58,449 bases of DNA, taken from positions 1-58,449 of the forward strand of contig JABFSX010000017.1 of NCBI GenBank assembly GCA_013268835.1. The letters are read 5' to 3'. Shown in pieces: positions 6,585-14,525 of this stretch. The notes beneath the pieces are model-generated. The model saw only the letters and a list, made by a program, of their open reading frames with translations, was not told where the DNA came from and ran no database searches. The position numbers and the translations under genes were made by a program. The first letter of the stretch is position 1. Each line of letters begins with the position of its first letter. This DNA comes from Candidatus Altimarinota bacterium (GTDB taxonomy: Bacteria > Patescibacteriota > Gracilibacteria > BD1-5 > UBA2023).

Positions 6585-8357
6585 TTAGGTAGGACGTCTC
6601 ATGTATGCGTGCAACATCAGATAGATGTCCATCGTCTGATCGATCGGAGGAGAATTGTCCAGGTTCAATTGAACCGTGAAGTTCTCATAAGGATTGATCG
6701 TGATGGGCACCGGGAACTTGTCATTTATGTTAAACGATGATATCATCGCTGCAATAGATTTCTCCATTTGCACTTTACATTACTGTAAAGATCGGACTAT
6801 ATCATCACTCATTACGAGTGTCTCGCGCTTAGTCTCTACACCTTCCTACTTTCGTAGGCTTGGCTCGGGATTGGCCGTATACCGGCTATCCCCCGAATTC
6901 ACGAGATTATTTATTGCCGATGCACAAACGTTAGTTCCACATCGGCACGTTCTGACCACCACCACCAGCAGTGCCATTGGCGCTGTTGGCAGTAGTCGAC
7001 ACAACCGGGTTCATTTCTGGAATCGTGATCGTTGGCAAGAAGATGATATCCTTGTCAACGATACGGAATTGCATATACGAACCACCACGAATGATTTCTC
7101 GATCACGAGTCACGTTCGTCGCGTTCTGGTTCGCAGAAAGGAACCCAATCGAACAACCAACGATCTTGAACATCTTGGTCGGAACGACGTTCGAATTCTC
7201 GATGTTGGTATCACGGAATGACTTGACCTTCGCAGCTGCCGTCCATACGCCAGCAGCGACTGTCGACAACAACGTCACGGATTGACCACGTGACGAAGAG
7301 AAAAATCCAAGCGCGCTGGTTCCAGCGGCTGGATAATTCACTCGATCGTAGAGAGGCTGCCCGTTTGTGTTACGCTCGAAGTTTAAGCGCTAACATTGCT
7401 TTTGGACCTTTCACATACTCAGCCCAATTTAATGTCAATGCCTTCTTCGATGACGCCTGATAATTTCTTACCAAGTCCTTACATTGCTGTAAGGTTCGGA
7501 CTATCTCTTCGCGAGTCACCTCGCGTTCTGCGCTTTTATGAGATGGATCAACCTTATATCGCATTATTGGATGAATGAATGGTGCAATTAATGCAATAAA
7601 TTTCTCACCATTTTCCTTATCCATATTTATGCAATAATATCGACCTGCATGATCATATACTTCTACTTGAATCTTCCATGCTTCCGCAAAATATTGCTGT
7701 ATTAGTTTTTGCTCAGCATACGGAAAACCACATGTTGCTAATGATACCTTATGAATTTGACCATTCTTTGTATCTAAATGGCCATCATCTTGATACCACC
7801 AAGCAAGTGAAAGTGGTGATAACCGGCGTAAAACATTTAACCGTACAGTTTTCTTCCACCGATTATCTTTCCATGCATACAAATCTTTATGCACATGATA
7901 TAATTCATGAATACCTAACGATTGTGCATGGACAATTGTACGTCCAGATGTTGATGTACCTAATATAATATTGTATGATCCAACAAATGGATACAACAAT
8001 TGCATTTTCCATAACAAATATTGAAACTGCTGAGCTCCCTGTGTTAGAACAATTCTTGCTTTTTGTCTACAACCTCCACGATTACCTACATATGAATCGC
8101 CTAACACAGTACCTAACACCGCCTTTTTTGCAAGTCGAATCGGTGATGTAACTAACCTCATAATAGTCTCTACACCTTCTTTGCGCGTAAGCAAAGCTTG
8201 GTTCGGTATTGACCATAGTTGCTCTACGACATACTATGGTGTTTCACCGAATTCACAGAATTTTAGATCTCCAGCAAATTTAGAGATCCTCTGGCATTTC
8301 AGCGCGCTGCGTACGATACTGTTGTGCTCTCATCGGATCTTGCATTTGACCTGCCAT
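6585..8357 (-). CDS. Intron-split jelly-roll protein, probable major capsid protein
   Basis: Three exons: 8357-8282, 7361-6939 and 6772-6585. Joined they give 228 residues in one frame: exon 1 ends ...EMPEDL plus T; the junctions read TGG (Trp) and TTG (Leu). AAGGAG precedes ATG 8357. The product is beta-rich, with KSFRDTNIENSN, a run to IRGGSYMQFRIVDKDIIFLP, and a C-terminus FPVPITINPYENFTVQLNL then YLMLHAYMRRPT. This resembles jelly-roll capsid proteins of tailless phages (FLiP-like or other DJR/SJR groups) as remembered patterns. At 228 aa it is short for a double jelly roll, so a single jelly roll is possible. Unspliced RNA would stop after about 25 codons. Confidence 0.6.
6773..6938 (-). 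ncRNA. Group I intron 2, mini-intron without ORF
   Basis: A 166-nt intron inside the jelly-roll gene. P1: exon end CCGATGT pairs with GCATCGG, leaving the required U-G at the splice site. Q-like AATCCCGAGCCAAGC, R-like GGTGTAGAGACTAA and S-like GATATAGTCC follow in order, and the last base is a G. The following exon (TGCAAA) can pair with TTTGTG just before the guide to form P10. Removal joins the two reading frames. Confidence 0.85.
7362..8281 (-). ncRNA. Group I intron 1, carrying a homing endonuclease
   Basis: A 920-nt intron inside the jelly-roll gene. P1: exon end GATCTCT pairs with GGAGATC, with the U-G pair at the cut. Q-like AATACCGAACCAAGC, R-like GGTGTAGAGACTAT and S-like GATAGTCCG match intron 2. 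The 3' site is placed after G7362 because this is the guanine that both restores the frame and gives P10 (GGCAG with TTGCT). A site directly after the P9 hairpin would instead run into a stop. Confidence 0.82.
7370..8194 (-). CDS. LAGIDADG homing endonuclease
   Basis: A 274-aa intron-encoded endonuclease with two LAGIDADG-type motifs, VLGTVLGDSYV near residue 30 and LSLAWWYQDDGHLD in the middle, each with the acidic residue needed for metal binding. It resembles the LAGIDADG_2 type and would cut the intronless allele of the capsid gene to drive intron spread. The reading frame lies wholly within intron 1 but runs through the R and S core elements, so parts of the ribozyme core also encode protein. 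It ends 8 nt before the 3' splice site. Confidence 0.85.
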   Translation of the reverse strand: MLTRKEGVETIMRLVTSPIRLAKKAVLGTVLGDSYVGNRGGCRQKARIVLTQGAQQFQYLLWKMQLLYPFVGSYNIILGTSTSGRTIVHAQSLGIHELYHVHKDLYAWKDNRWKKTVRLNVLRRLSPLSLAWWYQDDGHLDTKNGQIHKVSLATCGFPYAEQKLIQQYFAEAWKIQVEVYDHAGRYYCINMDKENGEKFIALIAPFIHPIMRYKVDPSHKSAEREVTREEIVRTLQQCKDLVRNYQASSKKALTLNWAEYVKGPKAMLALKLRA

Positions 8358-8392
8358 AGCGGTAACTCCTTACGTTAAAACGTTAGGCTACA

Positions 8393-8404
8393 ACGCCGAA
8401 GCGT
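8393..8404 (-). promoter_or_regulatory. UUCG tetraloop hairpin in capsid leader
   Basis: On the transcribed strand the leader reads ACGC-TTCG-GCGT, a 4-bp stem with a C(UUCG)G tetraloop, 36 nt before the capsid ATG. A stable cap of this kind could protect or pause the mRNA of a highly expressed gene. The function is inferred. Confidence 0.3.
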
Positions 8405-8437
8405 ATGAGCACAAATTATCGAGCCGCGCTAATAAAA

Positions 8438-9082
8438 TTAGGTCGCGGTCGAGTAGGAACCGTACTGACCATCATACGGATAAGAGCCTAACGGGAATGC
8501 CTGAATGCCACCTTCATCAGGATACGCGTTCACCTGATTCGGGAATGCGTTCACCTGAGAATCGGACTCTTCCGTGTATCCATCATACTCAAATCCAACA
8601 CCGGAAAGCCCAACACCCGGAAGAATCATCGGTAACACATACTGCTTCAACAAGTCATAGGCCACAAGGCTGGTCCCGACAACGGTCCAGACTTTCCCAT
8701 GCTCACTGCTGACATACTTTCCAACCAGCATCCCACCACCAAATGCAACACCGACGCGAAGACCAAGCAACAACCAAGGATTGGCGATGCCGGCCATACG
8801 CCCGATTGCACCGGGAACGATCCCAGCTGCAACAGCTGACAAACCGCCAGTCACCGCCAATGGACCCCAACCTCTCACGTCCATTGCTCCGCGAAGACCA
8901 GCACTAACATTTACTGGATTGCCTTTCCGATGAAAATACCGCATAGGATTACCTCCAACTGTTATTAATGTTTCACCGACTGGATTTGACTTCCGCTTCG
9001 TCCTTCTACGATATACTTTCTTGTGTGACGTACGTTTTCCTTCGTACAAATCAGGCGGATTGATCAAAAAAGGTTCTCGCAT
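8438..9082 (-). CDS. Multi-TM membrane protein with RRKRKSNP motif
   Basis: A 214-aa protein with a basic N-terminus containing RRTKRKSNP and two further GNP motifs, hydrophobic segments at about 75-98, 105-124 and 131-152, and an acidic Tyr/Gln/Asn-rich tail. GGAGGAAG precedes the start. It lies directly upstream of the capsid gene, so a viral-membrane protein is likely. No family recognised. Confidence 0.65.
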   Translation of the reverse strand: MREPFLINPPDLYEGKRTSHKKVYRRRTKRKSNPVGETLITVGGNPMRYFHRKGNPVNVSAGLRGAMDVRGWGPLAVTGGLSAVAAGIVPGAIGRMAGIANPWLLLGLRVGVAFGGGMLVGKYVSSEHGKVWTVVGTSLVAYDLLKQYVLPMILPGVGLSGVGFEYDGYTEESDSQVNAFPNQVNAYPDEGGIQAFPLGSYPYDGQYGSYSTAT

Positions 9083-9090
9083 ACTTCCTC

Positions 9091-9336
9091 CTATTTGTAA
9101 TCAAAAAACTGCCACAAGGGATTTCCACGCCGTGAGCGAACGACAAGATCTCCCTTCTTCAGTTTTACACTTCCACCTTTACTTACTCCAAACACCGCAG
9201 CACCTTTCTTAAACTTATGCTTGAAAGGTTTCTTCGGCCACAGCGACCGATGACCTTTCTGCGCATAGATCGCCTCGAGATTCTCATAAATTTCGACGAG
9301 TCGAGGATCCCGTCGAGATTTTCGTTTTCGAGCCAT
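9091..9336 (-). CDS. Small highly basic protein
   Basis: Eighty-one residues starting MARKRKSRRD; ATG 9336 has GAGG upstream. Lys/Arg-rich throughout, with a C-terminal beta-like part (GSVKLKKGDLVVRSRRGNP). It could bind nucleic acid or packaged DNA. No family recognised. Confidence 0.6.
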   Translation of the reverse strand: MARKRKSRRDPRLVEIYENLEAIYAQKGHRSLWPKKPFKHKFKKGAAVFGVSKGGSVKLKKGDLVVRSRRGNPLWQFFDYK

Positions 9337-9338
9337 AA

Positions 9339-9560
9339 TTACCTCATCCAATTTCTCGATACGATTGCTAACGCATTTGCTTGACGCGCTAACGTTCGAT
9401 AAATTCTCTCAACTTTCTTGTGGTTCTTTGTCGAGATCCCATAACCTGGTGCTGCGTTCTTTACAACCGCCAAATGCCCAAGACTGATTGAACTTGCCTC
9501 TAACGCTTTGTGCACATGCAAGATGATGTCACCTTGCGATGCTGTGGGTTTATTCTTCAT
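9339..9560 (-). CDS. Small hypothetical protein
   Basis: A basic, mostly helical 73-aa protein in a run of three tightly spaced small genes; it starts 3 nt after the stop of 9563-9814. No domain recognised. Confidence 0.55.
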   Translation of the reverse strand: MKNKPTASQGDIILHVHKALEASSISLGHLAVVKNAAPGYGISTKNHKKVERIYRTLARQANALAIVSRNWMR

Positions 9561-9562
9561 GC

Positions 9563-9814
9563 TCAGCCCTCTTCATCAATCATTTCTTCCAACCACTTTT
9601 CCATTCCACTTGCGAGATTCCCAGTAGATCGTTCACACTTAATCCAAAACTCTTGCTCAGCGGCTGAGCGGCTCAAACTTGGATATTTCTTATAGATCTT
9701 ATTGATGGCGCCTAAAATTGTATGAGGCGTCGCAGTCTCCACAACCTTTCGAATAACCTTTTCAACTTCATCTCTCGATGCTAAACGTTTCTTTCGTTTT
9801 CGTTTGTGTGCCAC
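9563..9814 (-). CDS. Small basic helical protein
   Basis: Eighty-three residues starting at GTG 9814 with GAGG upstream. A Lys/Arg cluster (AHKRKRKKR) is followed by helices. Possibly DNA-binding; unrecognised. Confidence 0.55.
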   Translation of the reverse strand: MAHKRKRKKRLASRDEVEKVIRKVVETATPHTILGAINKIYKKYPSLSRSAAEQEFWIKCERSTGNLASGMEKWLEEMIDEEG

Positions 9815-9829
9815 GATCACCTCAACAAT

Positions 9830-10237
9830 TTATGGAACAATCGTCACTCGTAAATTCGTTGGCGCTTTCGGTGTTTGACATGCGACTGTGTTACTTGCAT
9901 CACGAACAGCCGTTACTGGTCCAGCTTTTGGGCTATGATTGCCTGATAGATCGACTGCTTCAGCAGTCAAGAACACTGTCGTTTTTCCACATGCTGGAGG
10001 ATCAGCCGCTGTAAATGTCTTCGTCACGGCTTTTCCACCTGCTGGTAATGATGGCACAATAATGGTCTGTTCAGCGCCACTATCTTGCTTCCATTTCAAC
10101 TGCACCTCTTTCAAATCTGTCAATGGTGTTCCATCGGCATTCTGTCCGGGTTCGACGTATTCCGCTGTTACCGTAAACGCAAATGCTGACTGACTCATTC
10201 CAAAGATAACAATAGCTACTGCAAATATAAGATACAT
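9830..10237 (-). CDS. Secreted Ig-like or fibronectin-like protein
   Basis: A 135-aa protein with a signal peptide (hydrophobic 2-15, likely cleavage after AFA near residue 20) and one beta-sandwich-like domain ending PTNLRVTIVP, typical of fibronectin type III or Ig modules. Two Cys (PACGKT and VACQT) could form a disulfide. A strong GGAGG precedes ATG 10237, just below a structured leader. Probably exported and linked to the cell surface or virion. Confidence 0.65.
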   Translation of the reverse strand: MYLIFAVAIVIFGMSQSAFAFTVTAEYVEPGQNADGTPLTDLKEVQLKWKQDSGAEQTIIVPSLPAGGKAVTKTFTAADPPACGKTTVFLTAEAVDLSGNHSPKAGPVTAVRDASNTVACQTPKAPTNLRVTIVP

Positions 10238-10256
10238 GGTACCTCCATATTGTTAG

Positions 10257-10353
10257 TGGCCATTACTTTTTTTCCCCAGTGTAATGGCCAAACTTCAGGG
10301 TGAGGGCCACAGAAATATCCAGCTCCTTTTTACAGAGCCAGCCCAGTCTGTGG
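10257..10353 (-). ncRNA. Structured leader RNA candidate
   Basis: Between the 10370 gene and the secreted-protein gene, two hairpins can be read. CCACAGA/TCTGTGG (10307-10313 with 10347-10353) encloses an inner GCTC/GAGC stem. TGGCCATTAC/GTAATGGCCA (10257-10266 with 10281-10290) lies just before the ribosome site of 9830-10237. This could be a cis-regulatory RNA or terminator/antiterminator. It matches no riboswitch class I recognise. Confidence 0.4.
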
Positions 10354-10369
10354 TCTGGGTGGGAACGAA

Positions 10370-10558
10370 TTATTTTCTTCGTCGCCTTCGCCTCTTTGGA
10401 TTACTTGCTCTCTTTGGTGGAAACAACTTCATCACTTCTGCCAGCTGTTCTTGCTGATGTTGTGGACATATTCCATGTGATACGCCTTCTGCTGAATTCC
10501 CCTCTTGCAATATCGTAATTTTATCTTCGCGTTCACACCATGCACATATCACAAGCAT
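10370..10558 (-). CDS. Small zinc-finger-like protein
   Basis: Sixty-two residues. ICAWC near the N-terminus and SHGICPQH near residue 30 suggest a Cys2/Cys-His zinc site. The C-terminus is ASNPKRRRRRRK, the RR/NP basic signature repeated in neighbouring proteins. AGGTG precedes the start. Function unknown. Confidence 0.55.
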   Translation of the reverse strand: MLVICAWCEREDKITILQEGNSAEGVSHGICPQHQQEQLAEVMKLFPPKRASNPKRRRRRRK

Positions 10559-10567
10559 ATATTCACC

Positions 10568-11548
10568 TTACAGCCAATGTTTATTTTTAATCGTCCACAA
10601 TACTGTACGTTCTAATGACGGCGTAAAATCAACCGGCGGCTTCCATCCCAACATCTCCATCTTTCCGCCATCTAATGCATAGCGTAAATCATGGCCTGGT
10701 CGAGATGAATGAAAATCAACCAACTCATATTGTAACGGTTTACCAATCACTTCTGCAATCATTTTTGCCAATGTCAAATTGTCAACTTCCTCAGAACCAA
10801 CAATATTATATTTCTCTCTTGCACACCCAACGTGCAAGACAAATGAAACAGCATTGGCCACATTACGTGCATGAATATAAAACCGACTCCCAGCTTTTGT
10901 CTTTTCTGCATTTGCATGAATAAAGACCGTTCCACCATCAAGCACTTTCTTAATGACGAGTGGAATAAACTTTTCTGCATGTTGCCGTTCACCAAAGATA
11001 TTCATGCAATGTGTTATACGAATATCCAATTGATATGTGTTCGCATATGCCAAACACAATTCCTCACCGCCAGCTTTTGTTGCCGCGTATGGATTGCGAC
11101 TATCATATCGTGACCATTCAGTATAAGCGATATCGCCTGCTGCTGGCCCAAATACTTCGTCAGTCGAGAAATAGATCATCTTTGCATCTCGTTGGTACAC
11201 GCGCATCCATTCAATGATATTCGCGGTCCCAACTACATTATCATACACAAACTCTAATGGATCCGTAATGGATCGATCAACGTGCGTTGATGCACCAACA
11301 TGCAAAATACAATCAACTTTTCCAATTTGAGAATTTGTACTTGATGAAACTGGCGCTTTAAAATCGTGATACACCCATTTCAATCGGCCTTTCGTATCGT
11401 ATGATCGAATGACCTCATGGACACGATTAAGATTCCCACTCAAATCCAATCGATCCAATAATATAATTTCCCAATTTGTCGTTTTCAGCAAATGCTCAAT
11501 AATATGATGCCCAACAAACCCAGCGCCCCCGGTTAATAGCACCCTCAT
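10568..11548 (-). CDS. NAD-dependent nucleotide-sugar epimerase/dehydratase
   Basis: A 326-aa extended SDR enzyme like dTDP-glucose 4,6-dehydratase (RmlB). The NAD-binding GGAGFVG motif is at residues 7-13, followed by STDEVFG and the catalytic YAATK, then the substrate region FGERQHAEKFIP. ATG 11548 is chosen for its GGGAGG site; an upstream in-frame ATG at 11566 lacks one. It would make a deoxy- or epimerised sugar nucleotide. With the nearby glycosyltransferase and methyltransferases it forms a glycan cassette. Confidence 0.85.
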   Translation of the reverse strand: MRVLLTGGAGFVGHHIIEHLLKTTNWEIILLDRLDLSGNLNRVHEVIRSYDTKGRLKWVYHDFKAPVSSSTNSQIGKVDCILHVGASTHVDRSITDPLEFVYDNVVGTANIIEWMRVYQRDAKMIYFSTDEVFGPAAGDIAYTEWSRYDSRNPYAATKAGGEELCLAYANTYQLDIRITHCMNIFGERQHAEKFIPLVIKKVLDGGTVFIHANAEKTKAGSRFYIHARNVANAVSFVLHVGCAREKYNIVGSEEVDNLTLAKMIAEVIGKPLQYELVDFHSSRPGHDLRYALDGGKMEMLGWKPPVDFTPSLERTVLWTIKNKHWL

Positions 11549-11562
11549 ACTTATGTCCTCCC

Positions 11563-11793
11563 TCATTTCTTCTGCATCAGCTTTAGTCGTCTCTTATCTA
11601 ACGTTTTAATTTTCTTCATCAGCTTTCTAGCTTTTGAAAAGAACTTTCGTTGTTTATTTTTTGGCAACGATTTTGCGGTATGTCGAACATCTGACCAATT
11701 AACGTATATCTGACCACGGCTGCGTCCGACATGTTCAAATAACTTTTTCACAGCCGCCTTAATTTTCTTCGTCAGTGATACGATCGTTACCAT
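11563..11793 (-). CDS. Small Lys-rich protein
   Basis: A 76-aa very basic helical protein ending LDKRRLKLMQKK, with AAGGAG upstream. Overlaps the frame start region of the SDR gene. Probably nucleic-acid-binding; unrecognised. Confidence 0.55.
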   Translation of the reverse strand: MVTIVSLTKKIKAAVKKLFEHVGRSRGQIYVNWSDVRHTAKSLPKNKQRKFFSKARKLMKKIKTLDKRRLKLMQKK

Positions 11794-11802
11794 AGCTTCT
11801 CC

Positions 11803-12426
11803 TTACAGATCAACTTTCCGTAATACTACCTCAATGTCTGCAACCACATTGAAATAGTGCTTCATTGCCCATTGACGAGCTTCATCTGATGATGCTTCCC
11901 ATTCTGGCGTAATACCATAGACCTTACTTACGGCCTCAAAATTACATTTTGCGCCGTAATGATCAACAAGCATTGCCTCAGAATTTTTCTTATTGTAATA
12001 CTCAAACGTGACCTCACTAATGGCTCGTGTATGCGTTGGATCTTGCCATGCACGAATTGACGTATAGTATGGCGCTACAAACCGTATTGTCCCACCAGGC
12101 ATCAAACAACGATACACTTCCTCCATGAACTTATGCAACCCGTACGACCCATCAGCCAATTGAATTGGAATATGCTCAACAAAATGCTCACAATTCATTT
12201 CATAAATACTCGCATCATCAAATGGCCATGGAAATGTGAGTAAATCGTGGATAATGTCTGTTTTTTCAGTCTTTACACGATCCATCCCAATCCAACCATC
12301 TTTCTTATTCTGTCCACATGCAAGCTCAACCTTAATCAACTTCTTACCTTCTGGTCGAGTAAAATCTGGATCAGACGTAATATCCTGCTTTGCCGTTCCC
12401 CATTCTGTTCGCGGTTCCAACGCCAT
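11803..12426 (-). CDS. Class I SAM-dependent methyltransferase
   Basis: A 207-aa Methyltransf_11-like protein. The SAM-binding strand VELACGQNKKDGWIGMD replaces the usual GxGxG loop, as in predicted glycan-linked methyltransferases. MNCEHFVEHIP and LMPGGTIRFVAPYY follow as post-I/IV motifs. GGAGG precedes the start. Its place in the sugar cassette suggests it methylates a glycan or sugar nucleotide. Substrate unknown. Confidence 0.75.
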   Translation of the reverse strand: MALEPRTEWGTAKQDITSDPDFTRPEGKKLIKVELACGQNKKDGWIGMDRVKTEKTDIIHDLLTFPWPFDDASIYEMNCEHFVEHIPIQLADGSYGLHKFMEEVYRCLMPGGTIRFVAPYYTSIRAWQDPTHTRAISEVTFEYYNKKNSEAMLVDHYGAKCNFEAVSKVYGITPEWEASSDEARQWAMKHYFNVVADIEVVLRKVDL

Positions 12427-12473
12427 GATTCTTTTCCTCCCTCAAATTGAATGAATGAATGAATGAATAACTA

Positions 12474-12707
12474 CTAATACAGTACGTCCTCTAACTCCTC
12501 ACTCGCATCTCCAATCATCTCAGCAATTCTATTGATTGCTGACGCAACCTGCACATCACCAGTTTTTGTTTGAATTCTCTGTACTGCCTTATATCCTGCA
12601 TTCGAGGCCTTATCTAACACCTCAATAAAATCCATCACAATGTCAGTTACTGCCTCACTATACTCTGGGTTTCTTCGTCGTGACTTTTTACGTCGTCTCT
12701 TTGCCAC
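12474..12707 (-). CDS. Small protein with RRRNP motif
   Basis: Seventy-seven residues from GTG 12707 (GGAGG upstream). A basic N-terminus, AKRRRKKSRRRNPEY, is followed by an acidic helical domain. The RRNP block recurs in other late proteins here. Function unknown. Confidence 0.55.
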   Translation of the reverse strand: MAKRRRKKSRRRNPEYSEAVTDIVMDFIEVLDKASNAGYKAVQRIQTKTGDVQVASAINRIAEMIGDASEELEDVLY

Positions 12708-12737
12708 GGTTACCTCCAATTAACAATTTGTTTAATA

Positions 12738-13064
12738 CTAGCGGATAACTACAATTGGCGCTACGGTACCTTCTGTCGGCTCAACAACATTAATAATGAT
12801 TTCATCTGCCGCAACTTCAACATCATCATACCCTGTAGCTGAAACCTTTATATAATACACACCTGTCTTCACAACATCAAGAAAATGATGAATTGCAACC
12901 TCACGTTCATACAGCAATGGATTGCTTACCTGTACATCAAGAGGATACTCCCAATGATATACCCCAGAAGACCTCCCAGCTTTAATTGTAAATTTCTTTG
13001 GAAGCTCCTTTCCAATCGGGTAAAAAATCTTGATTGTTGACTGATGGATTGTTGCAGTAATCAT
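12738..13064 (-). CDS. Small beta-rich protein
   Basis: A 108-aa protein with alternating hydrophobic strands resembling an Ig-like fold (GVYYIKVSATGYDDVEV). No signal peptide. It sits between the methyltransferase genes, one base after the TylF-like gene's end. Possibly a virion decoration protein; unrecognised. Confidence 0.55.
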   Translation of the reverse strand: MITATIHQSTIKIFYPIGKELPKKFTIKAGRSSGVYHWEYPLDVQVSNPLLYEREVAIHHFLDVVKTGVYYIKVSATGYDDVEVAADEIIINVVEPTEGTVAPIVVIR

Positions 13065-13769
13065 TTACTCTTCCTTTCTCCAATATCCACATGTATGATC
13101 AACTTGATACATAGGTGATACAATATTACGTTGTTCACGAAATTGCTTAACTGCATCAAAACAATTTGGTAAACTTAACATATCGTCAATAATCACAAAC
13201 CCACCAACTGAAACTTTATCGTATAAATTAACAAGAATATCGATTGTTGATTCGAATAAATCACCATCAGCACGTAACAACGAAAATTTTCCATTCACAT
13301 GCGGTAATGTGTCACCAAAAAATCCCTCAACAAATTTTATCCTATCATCAAAAAGATCATACTTCTTAAAATTATCTTCAACCTCTTTCTGTGATATCGA
13401 CAATTTATTATCAGTTAAAAACTCACAACCTTTGTCCCAATTAAACTTAGGATTTGGAAATCCTTTAAATGAATCTGCCACCCATACATTTCTATTATCT
13501 TGGTATATTTCTAAAACCGCTTTTATAAAAATGCATGCGCCACCTTTCCATACACCGCATTCAATAAAATCACCTTCAATACCTTCACTCATTATTACAT
13601 CAATACATTGTTTCAAATGATTTAATCTGTGTACACCAATCATTGTGTGCGCATCATCAGGAATATCTAACCCTTTGTGCCTCCTTTCAAGCACTGTAGC
13701 ATCATTACAATACAACGTTCCTGCCAATACTGATCGTAACAAAATTAAATACCGATCACGTATATCCAT
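13065..13769 (-). CDS. TylF/MycF-like sugar O-methyltransferase
   Basis: A 234-aa protein with TylF-family hallmarks: GDFIECGVWKGGACIFIKAV (SAM site), VWVADSFKGFP, LLRADGDLFEST and VGGFVIIDDMLSLP, where the Asp pair binds the catalytic Mg. TylF enzymes O-methylate sugars (macrocin). Length matches the family. With the SDR, GT and CmcI-like genes this implies a methylated glycan made by the virus. Confidence 0.85.
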   Translation of the reverse strand: MDIRDRYLILLRSVLAGTLYCNDATVLERRHKGLDIPDDAHTMIGVHRLNHLKQCIDVIMSEGIEGDFIECGVWKGGACIFIKAVLEIYQDNRNVWVADSFKGFPNPKFNWDKGCEFLTDNKLSISQKEVEDNFKKYDLFDDRIKFVEGFFGDTLPHVNGKFSLLRADGDLFESTIDILVNLYDKVSVGGFVIIDDMLSLPNCFDAVKQFREQRNIVSPMYQVDHTCGYWRKEE

Positions 13770-13776
13770 TTCAACC

Positions 13777-14502
13777 TCAATAAATCATTCCTGTCTTTAC
13801 ATCGATATGACCAACTCGTACTCCTGTATGTACGCCTATTTTTCCTTCTAACTGCTTCACTTTATTATAGAACCAAACATCTTCAGTATGCAATACTACA
13901 CTCTTTGAATCCGCATGCGCCTCAATTGATGACGGAACAGCTGATCGTAATGATGGACCCGTTTTAAAATACTTTTCTCCTGGCCATCGTTCAGCCATCT
14001 TCTCAAGCATACTCGTCCTGATCAATGTAAAATCAAGCCCAGTTAAATCAACCCAAATGACGTCACCAACGTTATAATCGCGACCTGGCTTCAACCGACC
14101 AATATGATCATTTCGCCATGTCAATGGCGTTGGCGGTTCGCCTTTCCAAAAATAGAGCCCAGTCAAACAATCCCATCGATTCTTTTCTGCCTCCTCATAC
14201 AAACGCACAAATCCATCCCATGGTGGAATCATGTCATCGCCTAAAAAGAACAACCATTTTGGTCGTTGGCCTTTTGGTATTTTCATTAAGTTCTCAACTG
14301 CCAAATTTCGAGCTTGACCAACTTCCATCCCCTTAATGATATGCTGAAATACTTGCCCATTGATTGGCATCTGCATACGGCCAAACCCAACCACAAATTC
14401 AATTGGTACCATGCCCAATGTAAGCACTGTACACATGATGTGGCACCGCTGATGGCTCCCAACTTCAATGTCCTCAATTTTTGTTTCCACTGGCATCCTC
14501 AT
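13777..14502 (-). CDS. GT-A-type glycosyltransferase
   Basis: A 241-aa predicted glycosyltransferase. GQARNLAVENLM and KWLFFLGDDMIPP supply the GT-A nucleotide-sugar site with a DxD-like GDDM. WVDLTGLDFTLIRTSML and HTEDVWFYNKV resemble the acceptor/catalytic part. ATG 14502 is chosen for GGGAGG upstream; the frame extends to 14580. Probably transfers the sugar made by this cassette to a virion or cell-surface acceptor. Confidence 0.75.
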   Translation of the reverse strand: MRMPVETKIEDIEVGSHQRCHIMCTVLTLGMVPIEFVVGFGRMQMPINGQVFQHIIKGMEVGQARNLAVENLMKIPKGQRPKWLFFLGDDMIPPWDGFVRLYEEAEKNRWDCLTGLYFWKGEPPTPLTWRNDHIGRLKPGRDYNVGDVIWVDLTGLDFTLIRTSMLEKMAERWPGEKYFKTGPSLRSAVPSSIEAHADSKSVVLHTEDVWFYNKVKQLEGKIGVHTGVRVGHIDVKTGMIY

Positions 14503-14525
14503 CTTTTCCTCCCTCATTTCCCTCA

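Noticed and set aside
7370-8194. Endonuclease as an independent gene, with the capsid gene starting at 7341
   Set aside because: The group I core elements on both sides and the in-frame exon 1 at 8357-8282 show it is intron-encoded; GTG 7341 has no ribosome site.
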